A stretch of DNA of 64,000 nucleotides from positions 13,494 through 77,493 of the forward strand of contig UQTM01000006.1 in assembly GCA_900544025.1 (NCBI GenBank), written 5' to 3'. Below, piece by piece: positions 1 to 8,696 of this stretch. Each line of letters begins with the position of its first letter. The first letter of the stretch is position 1. The stretch comes from an uncultured Odoribacter sp. (GTDB taxonomy: Bacteria; Bacteroidota; Bacteroidia; Bacteroidales; Marinifilaceae). Position numbers and translations under genes: made by a program. The notes under the pieces were generated by a model that saw only the letters and a program-made list of their open reading frames with translations, made no database searches and was not told where the DNA came from.

Positions 1-572
1 GCATCGGGCATATTCGGGTTTTCGAAAATATTAAGACCCAGAATATCGCTTTTCTTCCGTACCCCCATCATCTTCATGCCAACCTCGTTGATTTCGATAA
101 GAGAGCCGGAACGATCGTACAATTCCATGCCTACGGGAAGATTCCCATAAATAGTTTGAAAAAGGGCATGAGATTCCCGATCGACCGCAACGGTCCGATC
201 CACTTCCCGCGAACGGAGCAGATCGTCTTCATTCACTTCCATCACCTGCAAATAGACCGACTTTTCATCCCCACAGGCGGCATGTCCCGTAACACGCACT
301 TTTTCCAACGTAGGGAGAGTAGAAGTGTATTCCAGGTAAACACTCCGTTTTTCCTGCCGGGCACGGCGAAGGCTGTCGATAATAAAATGGATCTGCTTCT
401 CGTTTTTATCGTCTGCTTCAGCCAAAAGTGCCGAAACCGGCTTCCCGCTTATGTTTTCTATTTCAATTCCAAAAAAAAGCCGCTTATCGAAACCGCTAAA
501 ACCGATCGGCTGTAATTCCCGATCGAATTCAACAGTCGTCCAACCCATATTCCTAATATTCTTCATCATCAT
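1..572 (-). CDS. PAS-domain sensor histidine kinase, N-terminal part (runs off window)
   Basis: The reverse strand is open from the left edge to an ATG at 572-570 (in-frame ATGs also at 569, 566 and 548), just after an in-frame TGA. About 190 residues are visible. The last ~45 read as a PAS core: NLPVGMELYDRSGSLIEINE, then a loop ending NIFENPNMPD. The same NLPVG/NIFENPN pattern occurs in the third PAS-like region of the hybrid kinase at 35062, so the two are paralogous sensors. The first ~120 residues are probably another degenerate PAS-like segment. No signal peptide or membrane segment is visible, so a cytosolic sensor is likely. The kinase core lies outside the window, so hybrid architecture is inferred only from the paralogue. 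The start among the clustered ATGs is uncertain. Confidence 0.75.
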   Translation of the reverse strand, partial: MMMKNIRNMGWTTVEFDRELQPIGFSGFDKRLFFGIEIENISGKPVSALLAEADDKNEKQIHFIIDSLRRARQEKRSVYLEYTSTLPTLEKVRVTGHAACGDEKSVYLQVMEVNEDDLLRSREVDRTVAVDRESHALFQTIYGNLPVGMELYDRSGSLIEINEVGMKMMGVRKKSDILGLNIFENPNMPD

Positions 573-953
573 TGTGGCTAATACTCATTTCGATAATAAT
601 CGCATACATTCAAAAAATAAGTAAAATGTAAAGTCTTTGGCTATCTGCCGGAACAACCGACAGAAATCAGTCGCCGTACATATAATTTTTCCTAAAAATC
701 TATCCTCAGCATTGTAAATACTATTTTCAACACCATTTACTCTATTGATTTCAGACAAAAAAAGAATAATAATTTTGAATCGATACCCGATCGGTTTATA
801 CCAAACTTTCCCTTCTAAAGGTCAGTGATCTATAACATCTATCAAAAATATAACAAATATCAGCAAATTCCAATCTTTAACAAAACCGGAACAAAGTTAA
901 CAGGAGATGTCCCCGCCTGAAAGCCTTATTCTATGGACTTTCCGGAGGATTTC
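573..953. other. Intergenic region, no gene seen
   Basis: AT-rich spacer between the start of the leftward PAS kinase and the terminator of the leftward riboflavin operon. It should hold the kinase promoter. I find no convincing TAnnTTTG box with a correctly spaced TTTG, no reading frame worth calling and no RNA structure. Confidence 0.5.
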
Positions 954-998
954 AAAAAAAATGTCCCCGGAAGTTAAAAAAACTTCAGAGGACATTTT
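954..998 (-). terminator. Intrinsic terminator of the riboflavin operon
   Basis: Read on the minus strand, AAAATGTCC and AACTTC/GAAGTT arms at about 961-998 fold into a long interrupted stem. It is followed by a run of seven T (plus-strand A run 954-960). It lies about 70 bases past the ribH stop, which is where a terminator of the rib operon would sit. Confidence 0.75.
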
Positions 999-1067
999 AA
1001 CACAAAAAAAGACTTTTTTCATACTGCGCAGGCCACGATCGCCCCGGCATAAAAAAAATCGTTTTTT

Positions 1068-1547
1068 TTAAATTTGTTTCAGTAAATCGACCATTTCAAT
1101 GGCAGAAGTCATGGCATCGAAACCCTTATTTCCGGCTTTCGTTCCAGCTCTTTCCACAGCCTGCTCGATAGAATCGGTGGTCAGGATGCCGAAAATCACA
1201 GGCACTCCGGTCTGTAAGCCGACGTGAGCCCCCCCTTTGGTCGCTTCGTTAGCCACCATATCGAAATGAGGCGTTGCCCCCCGGATCACGGCTCCCAGAC
1301 AAATCACCGCATCGAACTTACCGCTTTCCACCATCTTTTTAGCCACCAGGGGTATCTCGAAAGCTCCCGGAACCCAGGCTAAAGTCAGGTTATTTTCGTC
1401 CCCGCCGTGGCGGACAAACGCATCCACGGCGCCGCCGATCAGCTTTGAGGTGATAAACTCGTTAAAACGTCCGGCCACAATGCCTACACGCTGTCCCTGT
1501 GCCAATAATTTTCCTTCCAGTAAATTCATAATATTCGGTTTTTGCAT
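1068..1547 (-). CDS. ribH: 6,7-dimethyl-8-ribityllumazine synthase
   Basis: Condenses 5-amino-6-ribitylamino-uracil with 3,4-dihydroxy-2-butanone 4-phosphate to give lumazine, the penultimate riboflavin step. The 159 residues match the usual family length. Visible signatures are GRFNEFITSKL near the N-terminus (aromatic ring binding), WVPGAFEIP, GAVIRGATPHFD containing the likely catalytic histidine, and the PVIFGILTTD strand. It is the last gene of the rib operon, 18 bases after ribBA and ahead of the terminator at 954-998. The MNLLEGKLL methionine at residue 7 is an alternative start, but the first ATG is kept. Confidence 0.95.
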   Translation of the reverse strand: MQKPNIMNLLEGKLLAQGQRVGIVAGRFNEFITSKLIGGAVDAFVRHGGDENNLTLAWVPGAFEIPLVAKKMVESGKFDAVICLGAVIRGATPHFDMVANEATKGGAHVGLQTGVPVIFGILTTDSIEQAVERAGTKAGNKGFDAMTSAIEMVDLLKQI

Positions 1548-1565
1548 AACTGATAAAACAATAGA

Positions 1566-2816
1566 TCACTTTCCTGCTTCGGCCTCTCCCGACGGGGTAT
1601 GCACATGATTACACTCGTGCAGCAGATGCCCCATTTTCTTATATTTGGTGTACATATAAAATTCGTTCTTCTCATTACAGGTCATTTCGATCGGCTCACG
1701 CCCCACGATTTCCAGCCCATAACCTTCCAGCCCTTTCAATTTCAAAGGATTATTCGTCATTAAAATCATTTTCTTCACCCCCAGATCCGCCAGAATTTCC
1801 GCTCCGATCCCGTAATCCCGCAAATCCGCCTTAAAACCCAGCGCCAGATTAGCCTCTACGGTATCCATCCCGCCGTCCTGCAAATGATAAGCCCGGAGCT
1901 TATTGATCAGGCCGATGCCCCGGCCTTCCTGTCGCAGATAAAGCAACACGCCCCGCCCGGCCTTCTCGATACGGCGCAAAGCCTCCTGCAATTGCTCCCC
2001 GCAATCACAGCGCAACGATCCGAACGCATCCCCGGTAAGACATTCCGAATGTACGCGGCACAACACCGGATCGCCGTCGGTCACATCTCCCTTCACCAAA
2101 GCCACATGATGCTCGCCGTTGATCTTATTCACATACCCGTAAGCCTTGAAAATACCGTATTTCGTAGGCATTTCCGCCACGGTCACCCGTTCCACGAGCA
2201 TTTCCGTACGGCGGCGGAAAGCGATCAGATCGGCGATCGTAATCATTTTCAAACCATATTGCCGGGCGAAATCCACCAACTCTTTGGTACGCATCATCGT
2301 ACCGTCCTCCCGCATGATCTCGCAACACAATCCGCATTCCTTCAACCCTGCAATCCGCATCAAATCCACCGTGGCTTCCGTATGCCCCGAACGCTCCAGC
2401 ACCCCGCCCGGCTTCGATTCCAGCGGGAACATATGCCCCGGACGGCGAAAATCTGCCGGCCTGGCATCGTCCTCCACACACTTCATCGCCGTAACGGAAC
2501 GTTCCAGCGCAGAAATACCGGTCGTGGTAGAGACATGATCGATCGACACCGTAAAAGCCGTGGCGTGATTATCCGTATTATTCGCCACCATCTGCTCCAG
2601 CCCCAGCTTTCCGGTCAGTTCCCGGCTCATCGGCATACAAATCAGCCCTTTGGCATAACAAGCCATAAAATTCACATTTTCCAAAGTGGCGAATTCTGCG
2701 GCACAAATCAGATCCCCCTCGTTTTCCCGGTCGGGATCGTCCGTCACCACAATCAGCTTTCCTGCTTTCAGGTCGGCAATCGCCTCTTCAATCGTATTAA
2801 ATTTAAATTCTTCCAT
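1566..2816 (-). CDS. ribBA: Bifunctional 3,4-dihydroxy-2-butanone 4-phosphate synthase / GTP cyclohydrolase II
   Basis: Provides both early branches of riboflavin synthesis. Residues ~1-205 are the RibB domain, with the acidic metal/substrate motif DDPDRENEGDLI and GHTEATVDLM. Residues ~210-400 are the RibA GTP cyclohydrolase II domain, with the zinc-cysteine motif ECLTGDAFGSLRCDCGEQL and RQEGRGIGL. Length (416 residues) fits the fused enzyme typical of Bacteroidota. It lies 25 bases after ribE and 18 before ribH. All key residues I know of are present, so it looks functional. Confidence 0.96.
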   Translation of the reverse strand: MEEFKFNTIEEAIADLKAGKLIVVTDDPDRENEGDLICAAEFATLENVNFMACYAKGLICMPMSRELTGKLGLEQMVANNTDNHATAFTVSIDHVSTTTGISALERSVTAMKCVEDDARPADFRRPGHMFPLESKPGGVLERSGHTEATVDLMRIAGLKECGLCCEIMREDGTMMRTKELVDFARQYGLKMITIADLIAFRRRTEMLVERVTVAEMPTKYGIFKAYGYVNKINGEHHVALVKGDVTDGDPVLCRVHSECLTGDAFGSLRCDCGEQLQEALRRIEKAGRGVLLYLRQEGRGIGLINKLRAYHLQDGGMDTVEANLALGFKADLRDYGIGAEILADLGVKKMILMTNNPLKLKGLEGYGLEIVGREPIEMTCNEKNEFYMYTKYKKMGHLLHECNHVHTPSGEAEAGK

Positions 2817-2841
2817 AATATCTTTTATTTTTACCTATCGT

Positions 2842-3474
2842 TCAAAACCCGTTCGCCTGCAAAAATTCAAGGCTCAGCCCCTTTTGAGGCTGCTTCATCA
2901 GCTTCTCTACATACTTCACGATCATATCGTTTTCCAGATTCACCACCTCTCCGGCAGGCTTGCCCGTCAAAGTGGTCTCCTCCTGCGTATGGGGAATGAC
3001 CGACACCTTAAACACGGCCTCGTCCACATAAGCCACCGTCAGGCTCACCCCGTCGATCGCCACCGATCCCTTCTCCACCACATACCGCAAAATCTCCGGT
3101 GCAGCCTTTATCGTCAGCCATATTGCATTTTCGTCCTTCACGCGGGCGGAAATCCGTCCCGTTCCGTCGATATGCCCCGCCACCAGATGTCCTCCCAACC
3201 GGGCATTCAGGCACAAAGCACGTTCCAGGTTCACCCGGTCGCCCGGCTTCAGGCCGCCTAAATTGGAACGCTCCATCGTTTCGGGCATCACATCGGCAGT
3301 AAAACCGCTGTTTCCTAAAGCCGTCACCGTCAGGCAAACCCCGTTCGTCGCAATACTGTCGCCCACTTTCGTATCTTCCAGCACTTTTTCCGCCCCGATC
3401 TCCAGCACCACACTGCGGTTTCCCCGCCGGATACCTCTGACCGTCCCTATTTCTTCTATAATTCCTGTAAACAT
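2842..3474 (-). CDS. ribE: Riboflavin synthase, alpha subunit
   Basis: Dismutates two lumazine molecules to riboflavin. I set the start at the ATG at 3474, because riboflavin synthases begin MFTGIIEE. An ATG at 3492 would add six residues. The protein (~210 residues) shows the internal duplication of the family: a first lumazine-binding barrel (MFTGIIEEIGTV...GVCLTVT) and a second starting near RLGGHLVAGHIDGTG and including GVSLTVA. The gene follows ribD by 32 bases and precedes ribBA by 25. The symbol ribC is used for this gene in some nomenclatures. Confidence 0.94.
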   Translation of the reverse strand: MFTGIIEEIGTVRGIRRGNRSVVLEIGAEKVLEDTKVGDSIATNGVCLTVTALGNSGFTADVMPETMERSNLGGLKPGDRVNLERALCLNARLGGHLVAGHIDGTGRISARVKDENAIWLTIKAAPEILRYVVEKGSVAIDGVSLTVAYVDEAVFKVSVIPHTQEETTLTGKPAGEVVNLENDMIVKYVEKLMKQPQKGLSLEFLQANGF

Positions 3475-3506
3475 AGCAATATCTGAATTCACAAATTTTC
3501 AATCCG

Positions 3507-4596
3507 TCATCTCTGCAAAAAACCGGAAAACAAAAAATCCGTCCCGACCTGTTCCATCCGGCAATCCGTAAATTCCAGCGCATCCGGCATCCGGGCAAAG
3601 CCCCTGCCTTCCACCGGAGTTTTGGCATCGCGTCCCCCGACGATCTTGGGAGCGATAAAAGCCCTGACCTCATCCACCAGCCTTTCCTCCATAAACGAAG
3701 CATTCAGCTCTCCCCCGCCTTCCAGCAGAACAGAGTCGATCCCCCTTTTTCCGATCTCCTCCAGCAGGCCGGAAACATCCACCCGTCCTTCCTTCGCCCG
3801 GCAAGCCAGCAACTCCACCCCCGCATCCTCCAAAGCCTGCAAGCGTCCGGCATCGGCATCGGCAGTATGTGCCACGATCGTCCGGTAAAGCCCGGCTGTC
3901 CGCACCAACTGTGTTTCCAATCCTATCGAAGCCCGGCTATCCACCACGATCCGCACCGGCTGCCGCACGCCTCCCTCCAGCCTGCAATTCAGCAACCCGC
4001 ACCGTGCCTATCCCCGCCATGATCGCCATACACTCACAACGCATCTCCTGCACCCTGCGGCGTGCCTCCTCCCCGGTCACCCACTTCGAATCGCCTGTAT
4101 AAGCGGCAATCTTCCCATCCAGCGTCATAGCCGTTTTCAACACCACCCAGGGACGTCCCGTCGTGATGTATTTCAGGAACACCCGGTTTAACTCCCGGAT
4201 AGCCTCTTCTTCCACCCCTGCCACCACCTCGATCCCCGCTTCCCGCAAACGGGCGACACCTTTACCCGCCACCAGCGGATTGGGATCCGTCAGCCCCACG
4301 ACTACCCTCGCAATGCGGTTCTCGATCACCGCCTCCGTACAAGGCGGGGTTTTCCCGTAATGACAGCAAGGCTCCAAAGTCACATACAAAGTCGCTCCCT
4401 CCGCACTCTCCCGGCAATGCCGGAAAGCATTCCGCTCGGCATGCGGTCCGCCGAAATGCTCGTGCCAGCCTTCCCCGATAATCCGGTCGTCTTTCACGAT
4501 CACAGCCCCCACCAGCGGATTGGGATTCACCCGTCCGGTTCCTTGCTTAGCCAGGGCGATCGCCCGCTTCATATAGCCTGTATCCTTCGTTTCCAT
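3507..4596 (-). pseudogene. ribD: Riboflavin biosynthesis protein RibD, frameshifted
   Basis: RibD deaminates and reduces the pyrimidine intermediate of riboflavin synthesis. The N-terminal deaminase domain is intact from the ATG at 4596: NPLVGAV, the zinc motif HAERNA, then PCCHYGKTPPC. The reductase domain begins normally (GRPWVVLKTAMTLDGK, SKWVTGEEAR, MAGIGTV). After GTVR the frame is lost and reading runs to a stop at 3937. The rest of the reductase (LLNCRLEGG, PVRIVVDS, LLEGGGELN, to FLFSGFLQR) continues in another frame to 3507. The junction at 3996/3995 lacks the loop usually read as RADDP. An 11-base loss fits exactly and removes the conserved Ala-Asp-Asp-Pro. The TTG at 3995 could restart translation but would not restore that loop. 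Either the reductase is dead or the assembly is wrong here. Confidence 0.85.
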
Positions 4597-4601
4597 ATAC
4601 A

Positions 4602-4631
4602 AAAAATGCCCTGAATATCACTTCAGGGCAT
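4602..4631 (-). terminator. Terminator hairpin of the FMN riboswitch expression platform
   Basis: On the minus strand ATGCCCTGAA / TTCAGGGCAT form a 10-base stem with a short loop, followed by TTTTTT and, within a few bases, the ribD start codon. The 5' arm plus one base (4621-4630) is perfectly complementary over 10 bases to the riboswitch 5' strand at 4779-4788. This suggests terminator and antiterminator compete. Confidence 0.85.
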
Positions 4632-4670
4632 ATCTATATCACAAATAAACAGTACATTCAAATCACTGTC

Positions 4671-4794
4671 CTATTTCTTCTACCATCCGGACTGTCACCG
4701 TCGGTACCGGAATTCCACCGATTCAGTCCCCGGAAAAGGGGAGTCGCGGACTGTCACCGCCGGTAGGGAATCACACCCTGCCCTGAAGAAATAT
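4671..4794 (-). promoter_or_regulatory. FMN riboswitch (RFN element)
   Basis: The minus strand shows the conserved RFN blocks in order: P1 5' strand ATTTCTTC, AGGGCAGGGTG, CCCTACCGGCGGT, AGTCCGCGA, GAATCGGTGGAATTCCGGTA, CCGACGGTGACAGTCCGGAT, and P1 3' strand GAAGAAAT (4673-4680 paired with 4785-4792). Binding of FMN should shut off the downstream ribD-ribE-ribBA-ribH operon through the adjacent terminator. All conserved segments I recognise are intact. Confidence 0.96.
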
Positions 4795-4806
4795 CGATTA
4801 CGGTTA

Positions 4807-4836
4807 CAAAAATAACGATTATCCCGTAAAAAACAA
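4807..4836 (-). promoter_or_regulatory. Bacteroidota-type promoter of the riboflavin operon
   Basis: Minus strand TTG (4836-4834), 19 bases, then TATTTTTG (4814-4807), which matches TAnnTTTG exactly. Transcription would start just upstream of the riboswitch. Confidence 0.7.
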
Positions 4837-4866
4837 TAACCGCATCCGATTATTACAAATTCCACC

Positions 4867-7272
4867 TCATTTTCCGCCGATCAATTCCAGTAAATCGGCT
4901 TTTATCGCCTTCGCTTCCTGCCAGCCGTTATACTGAGGGTCTGTCACTTTTCCCGTCTTGTCCACCAAAACATAATGCGGAATGCCCGTAACCCGAAACT
5001 GATTGCCGACATATTTCCATTGATCTCCCGACAGGCGGTAGTGTTCCCCCGGAATATCCGGGATCATATTCTCGTAGGTCTTCATCGGAGACGAAGGCCC
5101 GGTGAGATAAACAAAAACAATATCCTCTCCCTTCAACTCTTCCTTCACAGACTTCATCCGCCTGATCCCGTCCCGGCAGGGACCGCACCAGGTAGCCCAG
5201 AAATCCACGAACACCGCCTTCCCGCGGTAAGGGGCGAGTATCGCCTCGAACAGCTTCTCGTTTTCCACCGCCGGCACTTCGTTCAAACGATACCCCTTCT
5301 TCTGCTTATTTTCCTCGATCCGGGCTTTCAGGCGGTCGTTATACCGTTGCAGGCAATCGGCAATAAAAGGCACTTTGTATTCTTTTTTCAATTTAAACAA
5401 CTCTTCATCGCCCAGCGGGTCGAACGAAGATTCCATTCTCGATACCCGGTCTTGTAAATCCATAATTTCCGTAATAAGCCCCGGTTTTATTCCAAAATAA
5501 ACATCCAGCACCTCCTGCCGCTTCTTCTGCTCATACCCCTTTTGTATGGCCGTGAACTGTTCCCCGTATTTCTCGGAAAAGTTAACATTGTCTTCCTTAT
5601 ACTCGGTGGCCAGCAAGCCCGTCAAAAGGGTATCCTGTCCCCGGCTCTCCTGCAATTTCAGCAACAACCCGATAAACTCCTTCTCCCGCTCGTTAAAAAT
5701 AACGCCTCCGCGAAGCATATCCGTAATAATCGTCGCAATATCGCTCTCCACCGCCACCGAACGAACGACGTCGGCATATTTGATCCGGTTCATGAGCTGC
5801 CCGAAACTGCTTCCGGCCACCACCACCTCCGGCCTGTCCAGATTCATTTTCCGTACAAAATCATAATACCCGATCCCCAGATCCGGTTTCTGGAAAGGCA
5901 CGATCTCCGCCCTGCTCTTTCCCTTATTCGCCTCCTCCCAGTTTTGCCGTAATAAATAATCGTAATCGAACAACACGCCTCCCGCAGCCAGCTCGATCCC
6001 GTCGGTCAGCAGCTCCCGGCCTTTCCTGCTCAATCCGTTCGTCGCGGCATATTCGTTCAGTTGCTTCAAAGCCACACTTTTCAAATCGTTCACATGCTGT
6101 TTGAATTGCTGGGCGGTCACCACCTTCACCACTCCCTGCAATCTACGGTAATCGGGAGAGAAAAAGCCGCCGCAATCCTGATACTCGAAATTCAGCAACG
6201 CATTGTCCCCCATAAACAAAGAAGTCTTCGGACGCATACGCACATCCTCTTTCTCCCGCCAGGGATCGATGTATTGCGCCATGTCCAGGCACATCGTCGT
6301 CTCTTTTCCCGGCTCTAAAAAAACCGAAAAATTCATCCGGTAGGGAAAACGGCAAATAACAAGCTCAGGATTATTCATCGTCACTTCCACCCGGAAAATC
6401 CCGTTCTCGTCTATATCCACATCGTACATATCCTGATTGCCCGAAAAAATATCGTCCACATACAAGATTCCCTGCTGCTTTCCCATTTTCGGGACATATC
6501 CTTTGATAAACCCTTGCAGCACCGCTTTCCCGCTGGTAAGCACCGTAGAATCGAAACCCACCGAATCCGCAGCGATGGCTTCCGGGCTGGTTTTCCTCAC
6601 CGGAGCATAGGCTTTCAGAGCTTTTTTACTTTCTCCCAGCCATAAACGGCCGTCCTTATCCCGGCGGGCATACACCACCTTTTTCCCCTTATCGTTTTTC
6701 AAAGAAAATTCCGCCTGGTCGCCTTTGGCTTTCACCCTGGCATACTCCCAAAACTCACCGTCCGCAACGGCAAAACGCTTCTCGAAACTATAATCCCATA
6801 CCCCGCTGCCATCCGTCCTGATCCAATTTCCCCGCATTCCGGCAGGAATCGTTTCCTTCTCCCGCTCTTCCCCCAGCTCGATATCGAAAATCCCGTCGCC
6901 GTCCTTATCGATCATATCGATACGCTCCACGCCCTTGGGCAAAGGCGGAAACACCAATTTAAAAAGATGTCTGCCCGATTCCGGCATAAAAAACTGCTTC
7001 CCCACCGGAATCCCCTCGGCATACCTTAATTTCAGCCGCTCGCCACCGTCGGACGGACAAATAAAGGTGGAAGAATCCACCATAACCCACCAATTCGGGC
7101 GATAAACCGCCTCCATTTGAAACACCGTGGCGGTATCGCTCAGCTCCACACGTATCATATTCCGGGTTTCCGTAGTCCGTCCGTCGAATGCCGGATGTTC
7201 CACAACCCGCTGTCCTGCAACCTGAAAACCTGCCAAAAGCAGCAGACATATACATAAATTCCTGATATACAT
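4867..7272 (-). CDS. Exported TlpA-family thioredoxin-like protein
   Basis: 801 residues with a signal peptide (LCICLLLLAGFQVAGQ). The C-terminal ~120 residues are a TlpA/ResA-type thioredoxin domain with FVDFWATWCGPC (Cys696-Gly-Pro-Cys699) and a cis-proline region GIPHYVLV. It is therefore probably a periplasmic thiol-disulfide oxidoreductase. The large N-terminal part (about residues 20-640) is beta-rich with a possible Ig-like or carboxypeptidase-regulatory-like segment near 250-330. It then has a long helical region of the kind found in Bacteroidota TlpA-like proteins; I cannot assign its function. It is transcribed away from kbl. Substrate and physiological partner are unknown. Confidence 0.8.
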   Translation of the reverse strand: MYIRNLCICLLLLAGFQVAGQRVVEHPAFDGRTTETRNMIRVELSDTATVFQMEAVYRPNWWVMVDSSTFICPSDGGERLKLRYAEGIPVGKQFFMPESGRHLFKLVFPPLPKGVERIDMIDKDGDGIFDIELGEEREKETIPAGMRGNWIRTDGSGVWDYSFEKRFAVADGEFWEYARVKAKGDQAEFSLKNDKGKKVVYARRDKDGRLWLGESKKALKAYAPVRKTSPEAIAADSVGFDSTVLTSGKAVLQGFIKGYVPKMGKQQGILYVDDIFSGNQDMYDVDIDENGIFRVEVTMNNPELVICRFPYRMNFSVFLEPGKETTMCLDMAQYIDPWREKEDVRMRPKTSLFMGDNALLNFEYQDCGGFFSPDYRRLQGVVKVVTAQQFKQHVNDLKSVALKQLNEYAATNGLSRKGRELLTDGIELAAGGVLFDYDYLLRQNWEEANKGKSRAEIVPFQKPDLGIGYYDFVRKMNLDRPEVVVAGSSFGQLMNRIKYADVVRSVAVESDIATIITDMLRGGVIFNEREKEFIGLLLKLQESRGQDTLLTGLLATEYKEDNVNFSEKYGEQFTAIQKGYEQKKRQEVLDVYFGIKPGLITEIMDLQDRVSRMESSFDPLGDEELFKLKKEYKVPFIADCLQRYNDRLKARIEENKQKKGYRLNEVPAVENEKLFEAILAPYRGKAVFVDFWATWCGPCRDGIRRMKSVKEELKGEDIVFVYLTGPSSPMKTYENMIPDIPGEHYRLSGDQWKYVGNQFRVTGIPHYVLVDKTGKVTDPQYNGWQEAKAIKADLLELIGGK

Positions 7273-7385
7273 ATTACTTTTACATTAAAAAATTGTTCTA
7301 AAAGTAAAACTTAAAACAGGAAATACAAAACAAAAAGAATAGTTTTTATATTTTACACTTTCTTAATTTTTTTACTTTCATTTGA

Positions 7386-7415
7386 TTGCTCGTCTTTATT
7401 TTTTTTATAATTTTG
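7386..7415 (+). promoter_or_regulatory. Promoter of kbl
   Basis: TTG at 7386-7388, 19 bases, TAATTTTG at 7408-7415 (exact TAnnTTTG). It lies about 30 bases before the kbl start codon. Confidence 0.7.
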
Positions 7416-7444
7416 AACATCAAACAAAAAGTAATCTTACAGCT

Positions 7445-8635
7445 ATGTACGGAAAATTTCAAGATTTCTTAAAGACTGAAATCCAGTCAATAAAAGAAGC
7501 TGGTTTGTATAAAACCGAAAGACTGATTGCTACACCGCAGGATGCAGAAATCAAATTAACGACAGGTGAAACCGTGTTGAACTTTTGTGCGAACAACTAT
7601 CTGGGACTTTCTTCCCATCCGGTAGTGATCGAAGGTGCTAAAAAAGCATTGGATGCAAGAGGCTATGGAATGTCTTCCGTACGCTTTATCTGCGGCACAC
7701 AGGACATCCACAAAGAACTGGAAGCTAAAATCTCCAAATTCTTCGGAACAGAAGACACCATATTGTATGCTGCCTGTTTCGATGCCAACGGAGGTGTATT
7801 CGAACCCTTGTTCGGCGCAGAAGATGCAATCATCTCCGACGAACTGAACCACGCTTCTATTATCGACGGGGTACGTCTGTGTAAAGCCGTGCGCTACCGC
7901 TACAAGCACGCCAATATGGAAGACCTGGAAGAACAACTGAAAATTTCCCAGGCTCAGCGCTTCCGCATCATCGTGACCGACGGTGTGTTCTCGATGGACG
8001 GCGACATCGCTAAATTGAAAGAAATTTGCGACCTGGCTGATAAATATAACGCTTTAGTGATGGTGGACGACAGCCACGCTGCCGGATTCATCGGAAAAAC
8101 CGGACGGGGATCTGCCGAATACAACGGCGTAATGGACCGTATCGATATCTTTACCGGAACTCTGGGGAAAGCCCTCGGCGGAGCTATGGGCGGTTATACC
8201 ACCGGAAAGAAAGAGATCGTCGAAATGCTTCGCCAGCGTTCAAGACCTTATTTATTCTCCAACTCTCTATCTCCGGCAATCTGCGGCGCTTCTATCGCAG
8301 TGTTCGATATGCTGTCGGCCAGCACCGAACTGAGAGATAAAGTAATGGCTAACGCTGAATATTTCCGGGGAAAACTGACCGAAGCGGGATTCGACATCAA
8401 ACCGTCGGAATCGGCTATCGCCGCCTTGATGCTTTACGATGCAGTGCTTTCACAGCAATTTGCCGCTGAACTGCAAAAAGAAAACATCTATGTGACCGGT
8501 TTCTATTATCCGGTTGTGCCGAAAGGACAAGCCCGTATCCGTATCCAGCTCTCCGCTGCACATACCCGCGAACAGCTCGACCGCGCAATCGCAGCATTCA
8601 TTAAGATCGGTAAAAAACTGAACGTAATTCAATAA
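7445..8635 (+). CDS. kbl: 2-amino-3-ketobutyrate CoA ligase (glycine C-acetyltransferase)
   Basis: PLP enzyme of the alpha-oxoamine synthase family. It cleaves 2-amino-3-oxobutyrate with CoA into glycine and acetyl-CoA in threonine catabolism. The start is set at the ATG at 7445 (MYGKFQDFLK), giving 396 residues, the normal length. The TTG frame opening at 7382 would overlap the promoter. Motifs: NFCANNYLGLSSHP, GYGMSSVRFICGT, VDDSHAAGFIG, and the PLP lysine in TGTLGKALGGAMGGY. No threonine dehydrogenase gene lies next to it. A strong promoter and terminator make it a single-gene unit. Closely related AONS/BioF enzymes are an alternative, but the overall sequence reads as Kbl. Confidence 0.93.
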   Translation: MYGKFQDFLKTEIQSIKEAGLYKTERLIATPQDAEIKLTTGETVLNFCANNYLGLSSHPVVIEGAKKALDARGYGMSSVRFICGTQDIHKELEAKISKFFGTEDTILYAACFDANGGVFEPLFGAEDAIISDELNHASIIDGVRLCKAVRYRYKHANMEDLEEQLKISQAQRFRIIVTDGVFSMDGDIAKLKEICDLADKYNALVMVDDSHAAGFIGKTGRGSAEYNGVMDRIDIFTGTLGKALGGAMGGYTTGKKEIVEMLRQRSRPYLFSNSLSPAICGASIAVFDMLSASTELRDKVMANAEYFRGKLTEAGFDIKPSESAIAALMLYDAVLSQQFAAELQKENIYVTGFYYPVVPKGQARIRIQLSAAHTREQLDRAIAAFIKIGKKLNVIQ

Positions 8636-8657
8636 ACGTTCTTCCGACCCGTATATA

Positions 8658-8696
8658 AAGCCTTCCGGAAATAAATTCCGGAAGGCTTATTTTTTA
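8658..8696 (+). terminator. Terminator after kbl
   Basis: AAGCCTTCCGGAAT / ATTCCGGAAGGCTT, a 14-base perfect stem with a two-base centre, followed by ATTTTTTA. It lies 22 bases past the kbl stop. Confidence 0.9.

Noticed and set aside
1884..2999. 371-codon plus-strand frame opposite ribBA
   Set aside because: It is antisense to the well-conserved ribBA/ribE coding frames; its composition (His/Arg/Pro-rich) is typical of a shadow frame.
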